DNA from: a bacterium
Lineage (GTDB): Bacteria; Patescibacteriota; Microgenomatia; Levybacterales; UBA12049
Assembly (NCBI GenBank): GCA_021820025.1
Contig: JAKAEF010000012.1
Coordinates: forward strand, 1 to 14,069
Length of the DNA: 14,069 nt
Reading direction: 5' to 3'
The notes under the pieces are model-generated. The model worked only from the letters and a program-made list of their open reading frames with translations, was not told the origin of the DNA and did no database searches. Each line of letters opens with the position of its first letter. Position 1 is the stretch's first letter. Below are positions 7,736 to 14,069 of the stretch, one piece after another. Position numbers and translations under genes: made by a program.

Positions 7736-8299
7736 TTATTGTGTTGATTGATTAATGATACTTGGATTTTGTTTTAATATTGCTGTAATTCCAACGGTAA
7801 TAACTCCGGTTGAGGTTTTATTCTCAATATTATCTATGCTAACAGAAGTAATTTGTGTATATTGTCTAAGCTGATCGACAAATTTTGATATAGAAGAAAT
7901 GGATTGTGCTTGTGTCTCAATTCTCATATTTGCAGCCGTATAGGTGATAGAAGAGATACTTACATCGCTTGGAACAAGGTTAATTATATCGGAATATGTT
8001 TTAATTGTTTGATTTTCACTTTGAATAGCAGCTTTTGCCAATGTTAATCGATCTTGTAAGTTCCGGTATGTATCTTCATTCTTTTTGAAAAACGCTACAA
8101 TATTTTGTTCTTGTACTATTTTATCGTGTAAATCAACAAGTTGTCTATCTAAATTAAATCTATATAAAAATGCTCCCAACGCTAATGCCTCTGTTAAAAT
8201 AATAACAGCTCTCCCAATAGTAATAGACCATCCAATAAATTGGTCAAAAAGTTTTGGTTTCCTATTTTTTACCAGGTTAATATTTAGGGAGGCACCCAT
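7736..8299 (-). CDS. pilN: Type IV pilus assembly protein PilN-like
   Basis: A 187-residue protein opening with MGASLNINLVKN. The short INL(L/V) segment near the N-terminus is the PilM-binding motif of PilN proteins. A TM helix follows at about 27-47, then a coiled coil (about 50-100), then a C-terminal alpha/beta domain (about 103-175, SISSITYTAANMRIETQAQS and ITSVSIDNIE) of the PilN type. In known systems PilN binds the cytoplasmic actin-like PilM through that motif. No pilM gene lies upstream; the preceding gene is rpsT, 48 bases away. A TTGACA / TAGACT promoter just before the ATG would make this the first gene of the long operon, with a leaderless or nearly leaderless message. Confidence 0.78.
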   Translation of the reverse strand: MGASLNINLVKNRKPKLFDQFIGWSITIGRAVIILTEALALGAFLYRFNLDRQLVDLHDKIVQEQNIVAFFKKNEDTYRNLQDRLTLAKAAIQSENQTIKTYSDIINLVPSDVSISSITYTAANMRIETQAQSISSISKFVDQLRQYTQITSVSIDNIENKTSTGVITVGITAILKQNPSIINQSTQ

Positions 8300-8305
8300 A
8301 AGTCT

Positions 8306-8335
8306 AGTCTACGGTGTTTAGGGAGTATTTGTCAA
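8306..8335 (-). promoter_or_regulatory. Putative sigma70 promoter of the pilN operon
   Basis: On the minus strand a perfect -35 TTGACA (8335-8330) is followed by an 18-base spacer and TAGACT (8311-8306), a 4/6 match to the -10 box. Six bases (AGACTT) then separate the box from the pilN ATG at 8299, so transcription would begin on or next to the start codon. No Shine-Dalgarno is present. The overlapping 5-base tandem repeat TAGACTAGACT (8311-8301) is seen here too. Confidence 0.55.
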
Positions 8336-8347
8336 AGACAGAAGAAG

Positions 8348-8635
8348 CTATTTTGCTGCTTTTTTTGCAGGTTTTTCTGAAGCTACTTTTGAAGATTTTT
8401 TAGCTGCTACAACTTTACTTAAAGATGATTTAATTCGTGCAGCTTTGTTTTTGTGAATAATTCTGTTTTTTGCTGCTTTATCGGTTGCTTTAACAGCAGC
8501 AATGACTGCTTTTTCAGTTTTTTCTGTTTTTGCTTTTTTAATAAGCTCTTTAAGTTCTCGTTCGACCTTACTATTAGTTAAAGTTCGGCCTATATCTTTT
8601 CGCAATTTCTTTTTTGCTGATTTTGTTACTGGCAT
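8348..8635 (-). CDS. rpsT: 30S ribosomal protein S20
   Basis: A 95-residue, strongly basic, Lys/Ala-rich helical protein. It begins MPVTKSAKKKLRKD and holds the S20 signature IIHKNKAARIKSSLSKVV at about 59-76. S20 binds 16S rRNA in the small subunit body. The length is slightly above the usual 85-90 because of a Lys/Ala/Ser tail (AKKSSKVASEKPAKKAAK). The gene stands alone on the minus strand, divergent from murJ, with a promoter ending 6 bases before its ATG. It stops with TAG at 8350-8348, and 48 bases separate it from the pilN-like gene. No terminator hairpin is evident in that gap, so some read-through into the pilus operon is possible. Confidence 0.95.
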   Translation of the reverse strand: MPVTKSAKKKLRKDIGRTLTNSKVERELKELIKKAKTEKTEKAVIAAVKATDKAAKNRIIHKNKAARIKSSLSKVVAAKKSSKVASEKPAKKAAK

Positions 8636-8641
8636 ATGCCA

Positions 8642-8670
8642 ATTTTACCATGCTATACTGTAAAACACAA
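8642..8670 (-). promoter_or_regulatory. Putative rpsT promoter (extended -10, leaderless spacing)
   Basis: On the minus strand TTGTGT (8670-8665) lies 17 bases before TAAAAT (8647-8642), a 5/6 match to the -10 box. A TG dinucleotide at 8650-8649 makes it an extended -10. Only 6 bases (TGGCAT) lie between the box and the rpsT ATG at 8635, so the predicted transcript starts at the start codon. The same 6-base distance is found at pilN. Confidence 0.6.
8651..8659 (+). promoter_or_regulatory. Putative murJ promoter (extended -10)
   Basis: TGCTATACT is an extended -10 element: TG, one base, then TATACT, a 5/6 match. No good -35 is seen at the usual distance. The predicted start at about 8666 leaves a leader of about 6 bases before the ATG at 8672. 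The element lies inside the longest open frame of murJ, arguing against the earlier ATG at 8636. It overlaps the rpsT promoter on the other strand. Confidence 0.55.
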
Positions 8671-8671
8671 T

Positions 8672-10321
8672 ATGCCCATCAACTTATTCCAAAAAGGCCT
8701 CAATTTACTCTTAAAGCGTCAAACCAACATTCTTTCTGCTGCGTTTATCATTATGGCAACCGTTATTTTCTCACAACTGCTAGGTCTTATTAGACAGCGT
8801 TTATTGGTAGCAATTTTTGGTGCATCAAACAATTTGGGTGTCTATTTAGCCTCAACTAGACTTCCTGATTTCTTGTTCCAGATAATTATTGCCGGAGCCT
8901 TGTCCAGTGCTTTTATCCCTGTTTTCTCTGATTATTTAAATAAAAATAAAGATGCAGAGGGCTATAATTTTGCCTCAACATTGCTTTCTCTAGGGCTTAT
9001 GGTTTTTGCTGTAATTTCTATAATTTTGGCAATTTTTGCGGAATTTTTCTCTCATTTGGTCGCTCCAGGCTTTTCCCCCCATGAAATAGCTCTGATGGCA
9101 AACCTATTACGTGTTGTTTTAATAGGAGAATTATTTTTTATTATAGGAAGCTTTTTATCTGCAGTCTTACAGTCCTATAATCATTTTTTTATCCCTGGCA
9201 TTGCAGCAGCCTTATACAATCTTGGAATTATTATTGGTATAGTGACACTTTGGCCGTTTGTAGGTATTTATGCGCCTGCTTGGGGAGTTGTTATTGGAGC
9301 ATTTATTTTTGTAGCAATGCAGCTTCCTCAAGCTAAAAAGGTGGGTTTTTCCTTTAAACCGACATTGTTATTTAAACAAAAAGGCATTCTTGAGGTATTT
9401 CATTTAATGTGGCCAAGAACTATTTCATTGGCAATTTTTCAAGTAGGAACACTCATTACCGTTACTTTAGTGTCTTTTTTAGCTGATCCTGGGAGAATGT
9501 ATGTTATTTTTGATTATGCTCAAACATTAGCTTTTGCCCCTGTTGTTTTGTTTGGTCAGGCAATAGCGCAAGCAGCGTTCCCGGTTTTATCAAGAGAAAG
9601 AGAAAAACCTACAGAATTTAAACAAACCTTTTTAACAAGCTTTAGCCAAATGATGTATCTGGTTATGCCTGTTGCTGTCTTACTTCTTGTTTTGCGCATT
9701 CCAGTTGTACGCCTTATTTATGGAGCAGGACTTTTTGACTGGGATGCAACTGTTTTAACTGGAAGAACTTTGGCAATTTTTTCTTTATCTATCTTTGCAC
9801 AGGCGCTAGTTTATTTAGTTTCTCGTGGATTTTATGCATTATATGATACAAAAACACCATTAATTATCGGAGGAATAACCACGGTAATTATGATTGGTTT
9901 AGGAGCAGTGTCTGTATTCTTCTTTAAAGGAAACGTTATGACTATTGCTTTAGCATATTCAATAGCATCAATCCTGAATTTTATTTTATTATTTATCTTA
10001 CTAGATAGAAAAGTTGGGGGTTTTGAAAAAAAACATTTCTTGGTTGCTATGGGAAAAATAACCATTGCTACTATCTTTACAGGTTTTGCTTTATACATTC
10101 CCATAAAATTATTAGATCGATTAGTTTTTGATACTACAAAAACAATAAATCTTATTATGTTAACCGGAATTTCTTCTTTTGCAGGGTGTTCTTTATATCT
10201 TTTCTTAACCTGGTTATTTAATGTAAAAGAAGCATGGACATTTTTACTAATGTTTAAGAAAATGGGAAATTGGAGAGAAATTTTGGGTAAAGCAGAAGAA
10301 ACAATTCCACAACCTCATTAA
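8672..10321 (+). CDS. murJ: Lipid II flippase MurJ (MviN family)
   Basis: A 549-residue polytopic protein with about 14 hydrophobic helices, the normal MurJ size. The N-terminal block reads FSQLLGLIRQR (33-43), then TRLPDFLFQ (62-70) and AGALSSAFIPVF (74-85), the MurJ/MviN signature. MurJ moves lipid II across the membrane for peptidoglycan synthesis. The frame is also open from an ATG at 8636, but I choose 8672 because a promoter element falls between the two and family members start close to the first helix. By recalled alignment to E. coli MurJ, the position of Arg24 is kept (R41), while those of Arg18 and Arg52 are Gln35 and Phe69. It is divergent from rpsT and convergent with the GH57 gene, sharing a TTAA at the stops. 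Confidence 0.94.
   Translation: MPINLFQKGLNLLLKRQTNILSAAFIIMATVIFSQLLGLIRQRLLVAIFGASNNLGVYLASTRLPDFLFQIIIAGALSSAFIPVFSDYLNKNKDAEGYNFASTLLSLGLMVFAVISIILAIFAEFFSHLVAPGFSPHEIALMANLLRVVLIGELFFIIGSFLSAVLQSYNHFFIPGIAAALYNLGIIIGIVTLWPFVGIYAPAWGVVIGAFIFVAMQLPQAKKVGFSFKPTLLFKQKGILEVFHLMWPRTISLAIFQVGTLITVTLVSFLADPGRMYVIFDYAQTLAFAPVVLFGQAIAQAAFPVLSREREKPTEFKQTFLTSFSQMMYLVMPVAVLLLVLRIPVVRLIYGAGLFDWDATVLTGRTLAIFSLSIFAQALVYLVSRGFYALYDTKTPLIIGGITTVIMIGLGAVSVFFFKGNVMTIALAYSIASILNFILLFILLDRKVGGFEKKHFLVAMGKITIATIFTGFALYIPIKLLDRLVFDTTKTINLIMLTGISSFAGCSLYLFLTWLFNVKEAWTFLLMFKKMGNWREILGKAEETIPQPH
10318..10321. other. Shared TTAA stop of convergent murJ and GH57 genes
   Basis: The palindrome TTAA supplies the TAA stop of murJ (10319-10321) and, on the other strand, the TAA stop of the GH57 gene (10320-10318). 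There is no intergenic space and no hairpin terminator in the adjoining bases. Confidence 0.9.
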
Positions 10322-11742
10322 TTTGGGCGAATATTTTCCCAGCCTGTTACATCTGCAACAAAAACTAAATTATTGTTTGTAATCGCCCTTTCAATAGAAT
10401 TAGGATCCCCAAAAAATCTACTGCAGCTGGTTGCTCCATTATAAAGCATGCCAAGAAGAAGAAAATACTCTCTATAAGCAGGAGTGGTTTCATTATCTGA
10501 TGAAATGGCTTCTCCTCTTGCTAATTTTGGTAATTGCTCTGAAAACCATCTGATAAACTCTTCTCTCCAAATCTGCATGCCTGTGTCATCTGTTTGAGGA
10601 TATTGTTGTGTTAATATCTCTTCAACTCTTGTAATCCCTGTTTTAAGTTTTACATCTAAATCTCTTTTTATTCTTCTCACTTCTGCTGCCATACCTTGAT
10701 CCTCGGGTAAATCACAACTGCATCTATCTGCACCTCTCCAGCGGCCAAAAGCTAGCTCTTCTGGGTGATTTGCATGATCTCCTCTTGCCAATTCATTAAC
10801 AATACAAAGACAACTCCAGCTACTTCCATCTATAACACGTGCTGTGGGTAGGTTAGAGAAGTCTATAGTAGGGTTAAAAGTATGATTTGAAATAGCTCTT
10901 GGTAAATCATAGTGTATTAAATATTTAAGAAGATCAACGGCTTGTGGTCTATGATGTCCTATTGTTTCTCCATCTACTGCAATAATCGGAGGAAATCCCA
11001 AATCATCTTGTGCTTGTTCTAGCCATTTCATTACGGTTGGAGCATCTGGATCATGAAAGGCTAATACTGCACTAAGTCCTGGATCTGAGTTAACGACAAT
11101 ACAATCTCCATGTTCTGTTGCAACTTTATAGGCCGGGGAAGGAGCATCGGCAATCATTTGATCGCGTCTTAAAATTGTACCTTTAAATCCTTCTGCGACA
11201 AGATTCCCAAGTGTTCTTGTATCTACAGCCATCTCCGGTAACCAGACAAAATCTGGATAAGTCCCCCAGCGGTTAAAATAATTTTGCCTTGCCATTCTAA
11301 AGAACATTCGTTGTGTTTGGTCTGAAAGCTCGGGCATAATTATATGAAGTCCTGTATCGCCCATAGGATAACGCCCTGATTCTTTAATATCTCTTTCTAT
11401 TTGACTCCAAATATCTGGAGATTCTTGTTCTAACGAAGGATTAAGAGTCTCAAACATATCAAGTGTTACGTATGGATTTCTAAAGGCGCCTATGCTTTGT
11501 AATGGACCATATGATTCATTGGTAATTCTCTTGTTCCATCCTTCAGGGGGATAGTTCCCAAAGCTGCGGGTTATGTCATAAATAACAACTTCTTGTCCCT
11601 GCCACAGTACAACCTCTCTTCTTATTGGTTGATATCCATGGAATACAAAAGTTGATGGTGCCCCAATGTATCCTGGAATTTCTCCTTGTTCTGGGGTTAA
11701 AATCGGTGGTTTTTGATCAGTTCTCTCTAATGGTTGTCCCAT
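10318..11742 (-). CDS. Glycoside hydrolase family 57 protein, DUF3536-like
   Basis: A 474-residue soluble protein from the ATG at 11742; the frame also opens at 11757 and 11805 (495 residues). Numbering from 11742, an N-terminal FHGYQPIR (34-41) matches the GH57 HxHxYQP region. VWLPEMAVD (167-175) holds the candidate nucleophile E170, and VDGETIGHH (256-264) holds the candidate acid/base D257. SSWSC (307-311), GRWRGADRCSCD (333-344) and TSCSRFFGDPNSIE (438-451) resemble DUF3536 proteins. GH57 enzymes act on alpha-glucans by a retaining mechanism; the substrate here is unknown. No signal peptide is seen, so it is probably cytoplasmic. The later start is chosen because a TTGTGT-16-TACAAT promoter lies just upstream of it. 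The gene is convergent with murJ and divergent from lepA. Five cysteines cluster in the C-terminal half. Confidence 0.82.
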   Translation of the reverse strand: MGQPLERTDQKPPILTPEQGEIPGYIGAPSTFVFHGYQPIRREVVLWQGQEVVIYDITRSFGNYPPEGWNKRITNESYGPLQSIGAFRNPYVTLDMFETLNPSLEQESPDIWSQIERDIKESGRYPMGDTGLHIIMPELSDQTQRMFFRMARQNYFNRWGTYPDFVWLPEMAVDTRTLGNLVAEGFKGTILRRDQMIADAPSPAYKVATEHGDCIVVNSDPGLSAVLAFHDPDAPTVMKWLEQAQDDLGFPPIIAVDGETIGHHRPQAVDLLKYLIHYDLPRAISNHTFNPTIDFSNLPTARVIDGSSWSCLCIVNELARGDHANHPEELAFGRWRGADRCSCDLPEDQGMAAEVRRIKRDLDVKLKTGITRVEEILTQQYPQTDDTGMQIWREEFIRWFSEQLPKLARGEAISSDNETTPAYREYFLLLGMLYNGATSCSRFFGDPNSIERAITNNNLVFVADVTGWENIRPN

Positions 11743-11760
11743 ATTATTTGTGCGCATACG

Positions 11761-11788
11761 ATTGTACTGCGAATTGGTAAAAACACAA
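11761..11788 (-). promoter_or_regulatory. Putative promoter of the GH57 gene
   Basis: On the minus strand TTGTGT (11788-11783, the same -35 as proposed for rpsT) is followed by a 16-base spacer and TACAAT (11766-11761), a 5/6 match to the -10 box. Predicted transcription starts near 11754, about 12 bases before the ATG at 11742 and downstream of the ATG at 11805. This favours the shorter protein. Confidence 0.42.
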
Positions 11789-11839
11789 GAAGCATTTGCT
11801 TTCATGTGCTTTGTTGGATTTTCAAGCTATGGCAATCTG

Positions 11840-11848
11840 TGTTACAAT
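11840..11848 (+). promoter_or_regulatory. Putative lepA promoter (extended -10)
   Basis: TGTTACAAT is an extended -10: TG, one base, then TACAAT, a 5/6 match. A weak -35-like TTTCAA sits 17 bases upstream. Transcription would start near 11855, leaving about 7 bases before the lepA ATG at 11862. No Shine-Dalgarno is visible. Confidence 0.5.
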
Positions 11849-11861
11849 CTGAGCACACATT

Positions 11862-13601
11862 ATGGATCAAAGATTTATACGAAATTTTGCCATTATTGCC
11901 CATATTGACCATGGAAAGTCAACGCTTTCTGACAGGTTTTTGGAGTTAACTGGGACAGTTGGTCATGAAAAAATTGGACAACAGGAGCAATTTTTAGACC
12001 AAAATCCAATTTCCAGAGAACGGGGAATTACCATAAAACTTGCTCCAGTACGAATGAAATATAAATATAACAATCAGGAGTACATACTAAATCTTATAGA
12101 TACTCCTGGTCATGTTGATTTTTCCTACGAAGTTTCCAGAACCCTGGCTGCTTGTGAAGGAGTTGTTTTGTTGGTAGATGCAACAAAAGGGGTACAGGCA
12201 CAAACTATTGCTCACTTCCGGGCAGCAAAAAAAGAAAATTTAGTTATTATTCCTGCAATTAACAAAATAGATATGCCTGCAGCAAATGTAGAAAAAGTAG
12301 TCAAACAATTAACTGCAATGGGTTTTGCAGAAAAAGATATGTTACTCCTATCTGCCAAAACAGGACAAGGAGTGGAAGAAGTTTTGCATAAAGTAATAGA
12401 TATTATTCCTTCTCCAAGCGGAGATATACAAAAGGTGCTCAGAGCTTTAATTTTTGACGCTGTTTTTGATGAGCACAGAGGAGTTGTTGCATTTGTGCGA
12501 ATCGTTGATGGAAAAATAAAAACTAACGAGCCAATAGAGCTTTTGCAAACAAAGACAAAAACAAATGCAATTGATGTTGGTATTTTTACACCGTCATTAA
12601 TTAGTTCGGGATTATTAGAAGCAGGCGAAATTGGATATATTGTCACAGGTGTTAAAGACATTAGACTGGTAAGGGTTGGAGACACAATTACTATTGGTGG
12701 CGGACAAAAAGCAAATGTTGTGGCATTACCAGGATATCAGACACCAAAACCAATGGTCTTTTTTGGTGTATATCCACGATCTACAGATGAATTAGTCCCC
12801 TTGAGAGAAGCAATTGCAAAGCTCGCGTTAATTGATGCAAGTATTACATCCCATGACGAATATTCAGCATTTTTAGGTACTGGATTTAGGGTTGGATTTT
12901 TAGGACTCTTACATGCAGATATTTTTAAGCAAAGGCTAGAACGAGAATTTAATTTACGTCCTCTTTTTACTCTGCCTCATGTGCAGTATCAAGAACAAAA
13001 AGATGGCACATTTTTAGAACCATATATGCATTTAACGATTCATGTTCCATCAGACTATTTAGGAGGGGTTATGACCGTTTGTCAAAAAAAGAGAGGACAA
13101 ATGACACATATGGAATATCAAGATACCAATGTCGTTTTAGAATATGACATGCCATATGGAATGTTTTTGCATGGATTATCACCAGATCTCAAATCGGTAA
13201 CACAAGGATTTGCAAGTATTGATTATGAATTAACCGAATATAGACCTGCCGAATTAGTTAATGTTGAAATAAAAATTAATGATCAGGTAATAGATGTATT
13301 ATCTGAATTTGCCTATCAAGACGAAGCAGAATATGTAGCTCGTGAGAAAGCAAAAAAATTAAAAGACTCATTGCCTCGTCAGCAGTTTAGACAGATTATT
13401 CAATCAGGAATAGGTGGAAAAATTTTGGCACGAGAAGAAATCCCTCCATACAGAAAAGATGTTTTGGCAAAAATGAGTGGAGGAGATAGGACACGAAAAG
13501 ATAAATTATTAGAAGCACAGAAGAAAGGAAAGTCAAAAATGTTATCTATTTCAAAAGTGGAAATTCCTCAAGAAGCACTATTCTCTATGATAGAAAGTTA
13601 A
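11862..13601 (+). CDS. lepA: Elongation factor 4 (LepA), ribosome-associated GTPase
   Basis: A 579-residue translational GTPase, near the usual length of about 600. G1 is AHIDHGKST (13-21), the switch I region has RERGITIK (52-59), G3 is DTPGHVDF (80-87) with the catalytic-type His84, G4 is NKID (134-137), and G5 is SAK (164-166). EF-G-like domains follow. The LepA-specific C-terminus shows the basic stretch GGDRTRKDKLLEAQKKGKSKM and the ending VEIPQEALFSMIES. EF4 acts on stalled or mis-translocated ribosomes and in 30S biogenesis. The canonical YGGD in the C-terminal domain reads SGGD here. It is divergent from the GH57 gene and convergent with the PKD protein, with only 2 bases between the stop codons. 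Confidence 0.96.
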   Translation: MDQRFIRNFAIIAHIDHGKSTLSDRFLELTGTVGHEKIGQQEQFLDQNPISRERGITIKLAPVRMKYKYNNQEYILNLIDTPGHVDFSYEVSRTLAACEGVVLLVDATKGVQAQTIAHFRAAKKENLVIIPAINKIDMPAANVEKVVKQLTAMGFAEKDMLLLSAKTGQGVEEVLHKVIDIIPSPSGDIQKVLRALIFDAVFDEHRGVVAFVRIVDGKIKTNEPIELLQTKTKTNAIDVGIFTPSLISSGLLEAGEIGYIVTGVKDIRLVRVGDTITIGGGQKANVVALPGYQTPKPMVFFGVYPRSTDELVPLREAIAKLALIDASITSHDEYSAFLGTGFRVGFLGLLHADIFKQRLEREFNLRPLFTLPHVQYQEQKDGTFLEPYMHLTIHVPSDYLGGVMTVCQKKRGQMTHMEYQDTNVVLEYDMPYGMFLHGLSPDLKSVTQGFASIDYELTEYRPAELVNVEIKINDQVIDVLSEFAYQDEAEYVAREKAKKLKDSLPRQQFRQIIQSGIGGKILAREEIPPYRKDVLAKMSGGDRTRKDKLLEAQKKGKSKMLSISKVEIPQEALFSMIES

Positions 13602-13603
13602 GC

Positions 13604-14069
13604 TTACAGAGCTCCAATAAAGAGTGCTACTCCTGCGACAGCTAAGATTGCACCAATAATACCTGCTCCAACAATAACTTCTCCAGGACCGGTTGATGGA
13701 ATGGTTGGTTGAGCGGTCGGTTGTCCAGGTTGACTAGTTGCTGTTGGAGGATTTGAACCAACCGTAATTGTTTGAGAACAGCTAGATGGAACACTGGTTG
13801 CTCCATTTGCATCGGTAAGGGTTGCAGTAGCAGTAAATACGCCATTTGTTTGGTATGTATGATTAATTTGTGCATTTATAGATGCTGTTCCAAGTCCTCC
13901 ACCAGAAGTAACATCTTGTACAGTCCCATCGCCAAAGTTAAACGTTACTTTATTTATTGTTGAATTTGTACTACTTCCAGTAACAGTAAATATTGAAGAT
14001 AATGGAGCAGATGCAGTACTTGTATTGTCTGCCGATAACGAATTACATGCTGGTCCAGCTGCGCTACTA
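13604..14069 (-). CDS. Surface protein with PKD domain and IPSTG C-terminal anchor (5' end beyond window)
   Basis: The frame is open from the right edge to a TAA at 13606-13604, giving the last 154 residues. A PKD-like domain is visible: VTFNFGDGT, HTYQTNGVFTATATLTDANG and a closing SCSQTITV strand. A Pro/Thr/Gln/Ser linker (PPTATSQPGQPTAQPT) follows, then IPSTG and GPGEV, and a small-residue-rich hydrophobic helix that ends the protein (GVALFIGAL) with no basic tail. The two cysteines in view may form a disulfide. IPxTG plus a terminal helix looks like a sortase-type or membrane-anchoring signal. The missing positive tail is unusual for canonical sortase substrates. PKD domains are extracellular adhesion or spacer modules. 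The gene converges on lepA. A role in surface attachment is inference. Confidence 0.78.
   Translation of the reverse strand, partial: SSAAGPACNSLSADNTSTASAPLSSIFTVTGSSTNSTINKVTFNFGDGTVQDVTSGGGLGTASINAQINHTYQTNGVFTATATLTDANGATSVPSSCSQTITVGSNPPTATSQPGQPTAQPTIPSTGPGEVIVGAGIIGAILAVAGVALFIGAL

Noticed and set aside
8300..8347. Possible terminator between rpsT and the pilN-like gene.
   Set aside because: No stem-loop with a T-run found; the segment instead carries promoter-like boxes.
8636..8671. Earlier ATG for murJ that adds 12 residues.
   Set aside because: It abuts the rpsT start codon, the added residues are not family-like, and an extended -10 element lies inside them; 8672 is preferred.
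11743..11805. Earlier ATGs for the GH57 gene (11805, 11757).
   Set aside because: The segment is polar with no family motif, and a promoter-like pair sits just upstream of 11757. Not excluded, only less likely.
12212..12685. 157-residue open frame antisense to lepA.
   Set aside because: lepA is unmistakable on the other strand; the Ser/Thr/Ile-rich translation is a typical antisense shadow.
13642..13963. Two short open frames, one on each strand, inside the PKD gene region.
   Set aside because: The frame ending at 13604 gives a coherent PKD domain, linker and anchor; the other two give repetitive Leu/Gln or Cys-rich strings.

Overview
The window is AT-rich, gene-dense bacterial DNA read with the standard code: TGA serves as a stop in several overlapping gene junctions. 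Its style points to a Candidate Phyla Radiation (Patescibacteria) genome, most likely of the Microgenomates group. The signs are a compact PilN/PilO-type pilus cluster, several large membrane GT-C glycosyltransferases, surface proteins with LPxTG-like C-termini, and minimal intergenic space. The lineage is inferred from gene style, not from a marker-gene phylogeny.

Layout. From about 8299 leftward past the window edge, eight minus-strand genes are packed with overlaps or gaps of 1-2 bases: pilN-like, pilO-like, a small one-TM protein, an FN3/Ig-like surface protein ending in LPATG, an FAD-dependent oxidoreductase, two paralogous GT39-like glycosyltransferases, and a third GT-C enzyme cut by the left edge. 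Upstream, also on the minus strand, lies rpsT (ribosomal protein S20). It diverges from murJ (lipid II flippase) across 36 bases that hold two overlapping promoters. murJ runs into a convergent GH57 (DUF3536-like) glycoside hydrolase, and the two share a TTAA as stop codons. The GH57 gene diverges from lepA (elongation factor 4). lepA converges, with 2 bases between stops, on a minus-strand PKD-domain surface protein cut by the right edge that ends in an IPSTG motif and a hydrophobic segment.

How the genes may work together. The long operon joins pilus inner-membrane assembly parts, an anchored surface protein, a redox enzyme of the amine-oxidase/UDP-galactopyranose-mutase type and three lipid-linked-sugar glycosyltransferases. 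A plausible reading is a cell-surface unit that builds and glycosylates a pilus-associated envelope structure. murJ, rpsT and lepA are housekeeping genes. No mobile element, CRISPR array, tRNA or rRNA was seen. No stretch above 300 bases lacks a gene.

The most notable points are the pilus/surface-protein/glycosyltransferase operon with no pilM beside it, the apparent leaderless promoters (the -10 box ends exactly 6 bases before the ATG for both rpsT and pilN), and two different sortase-like C-terminal signals.
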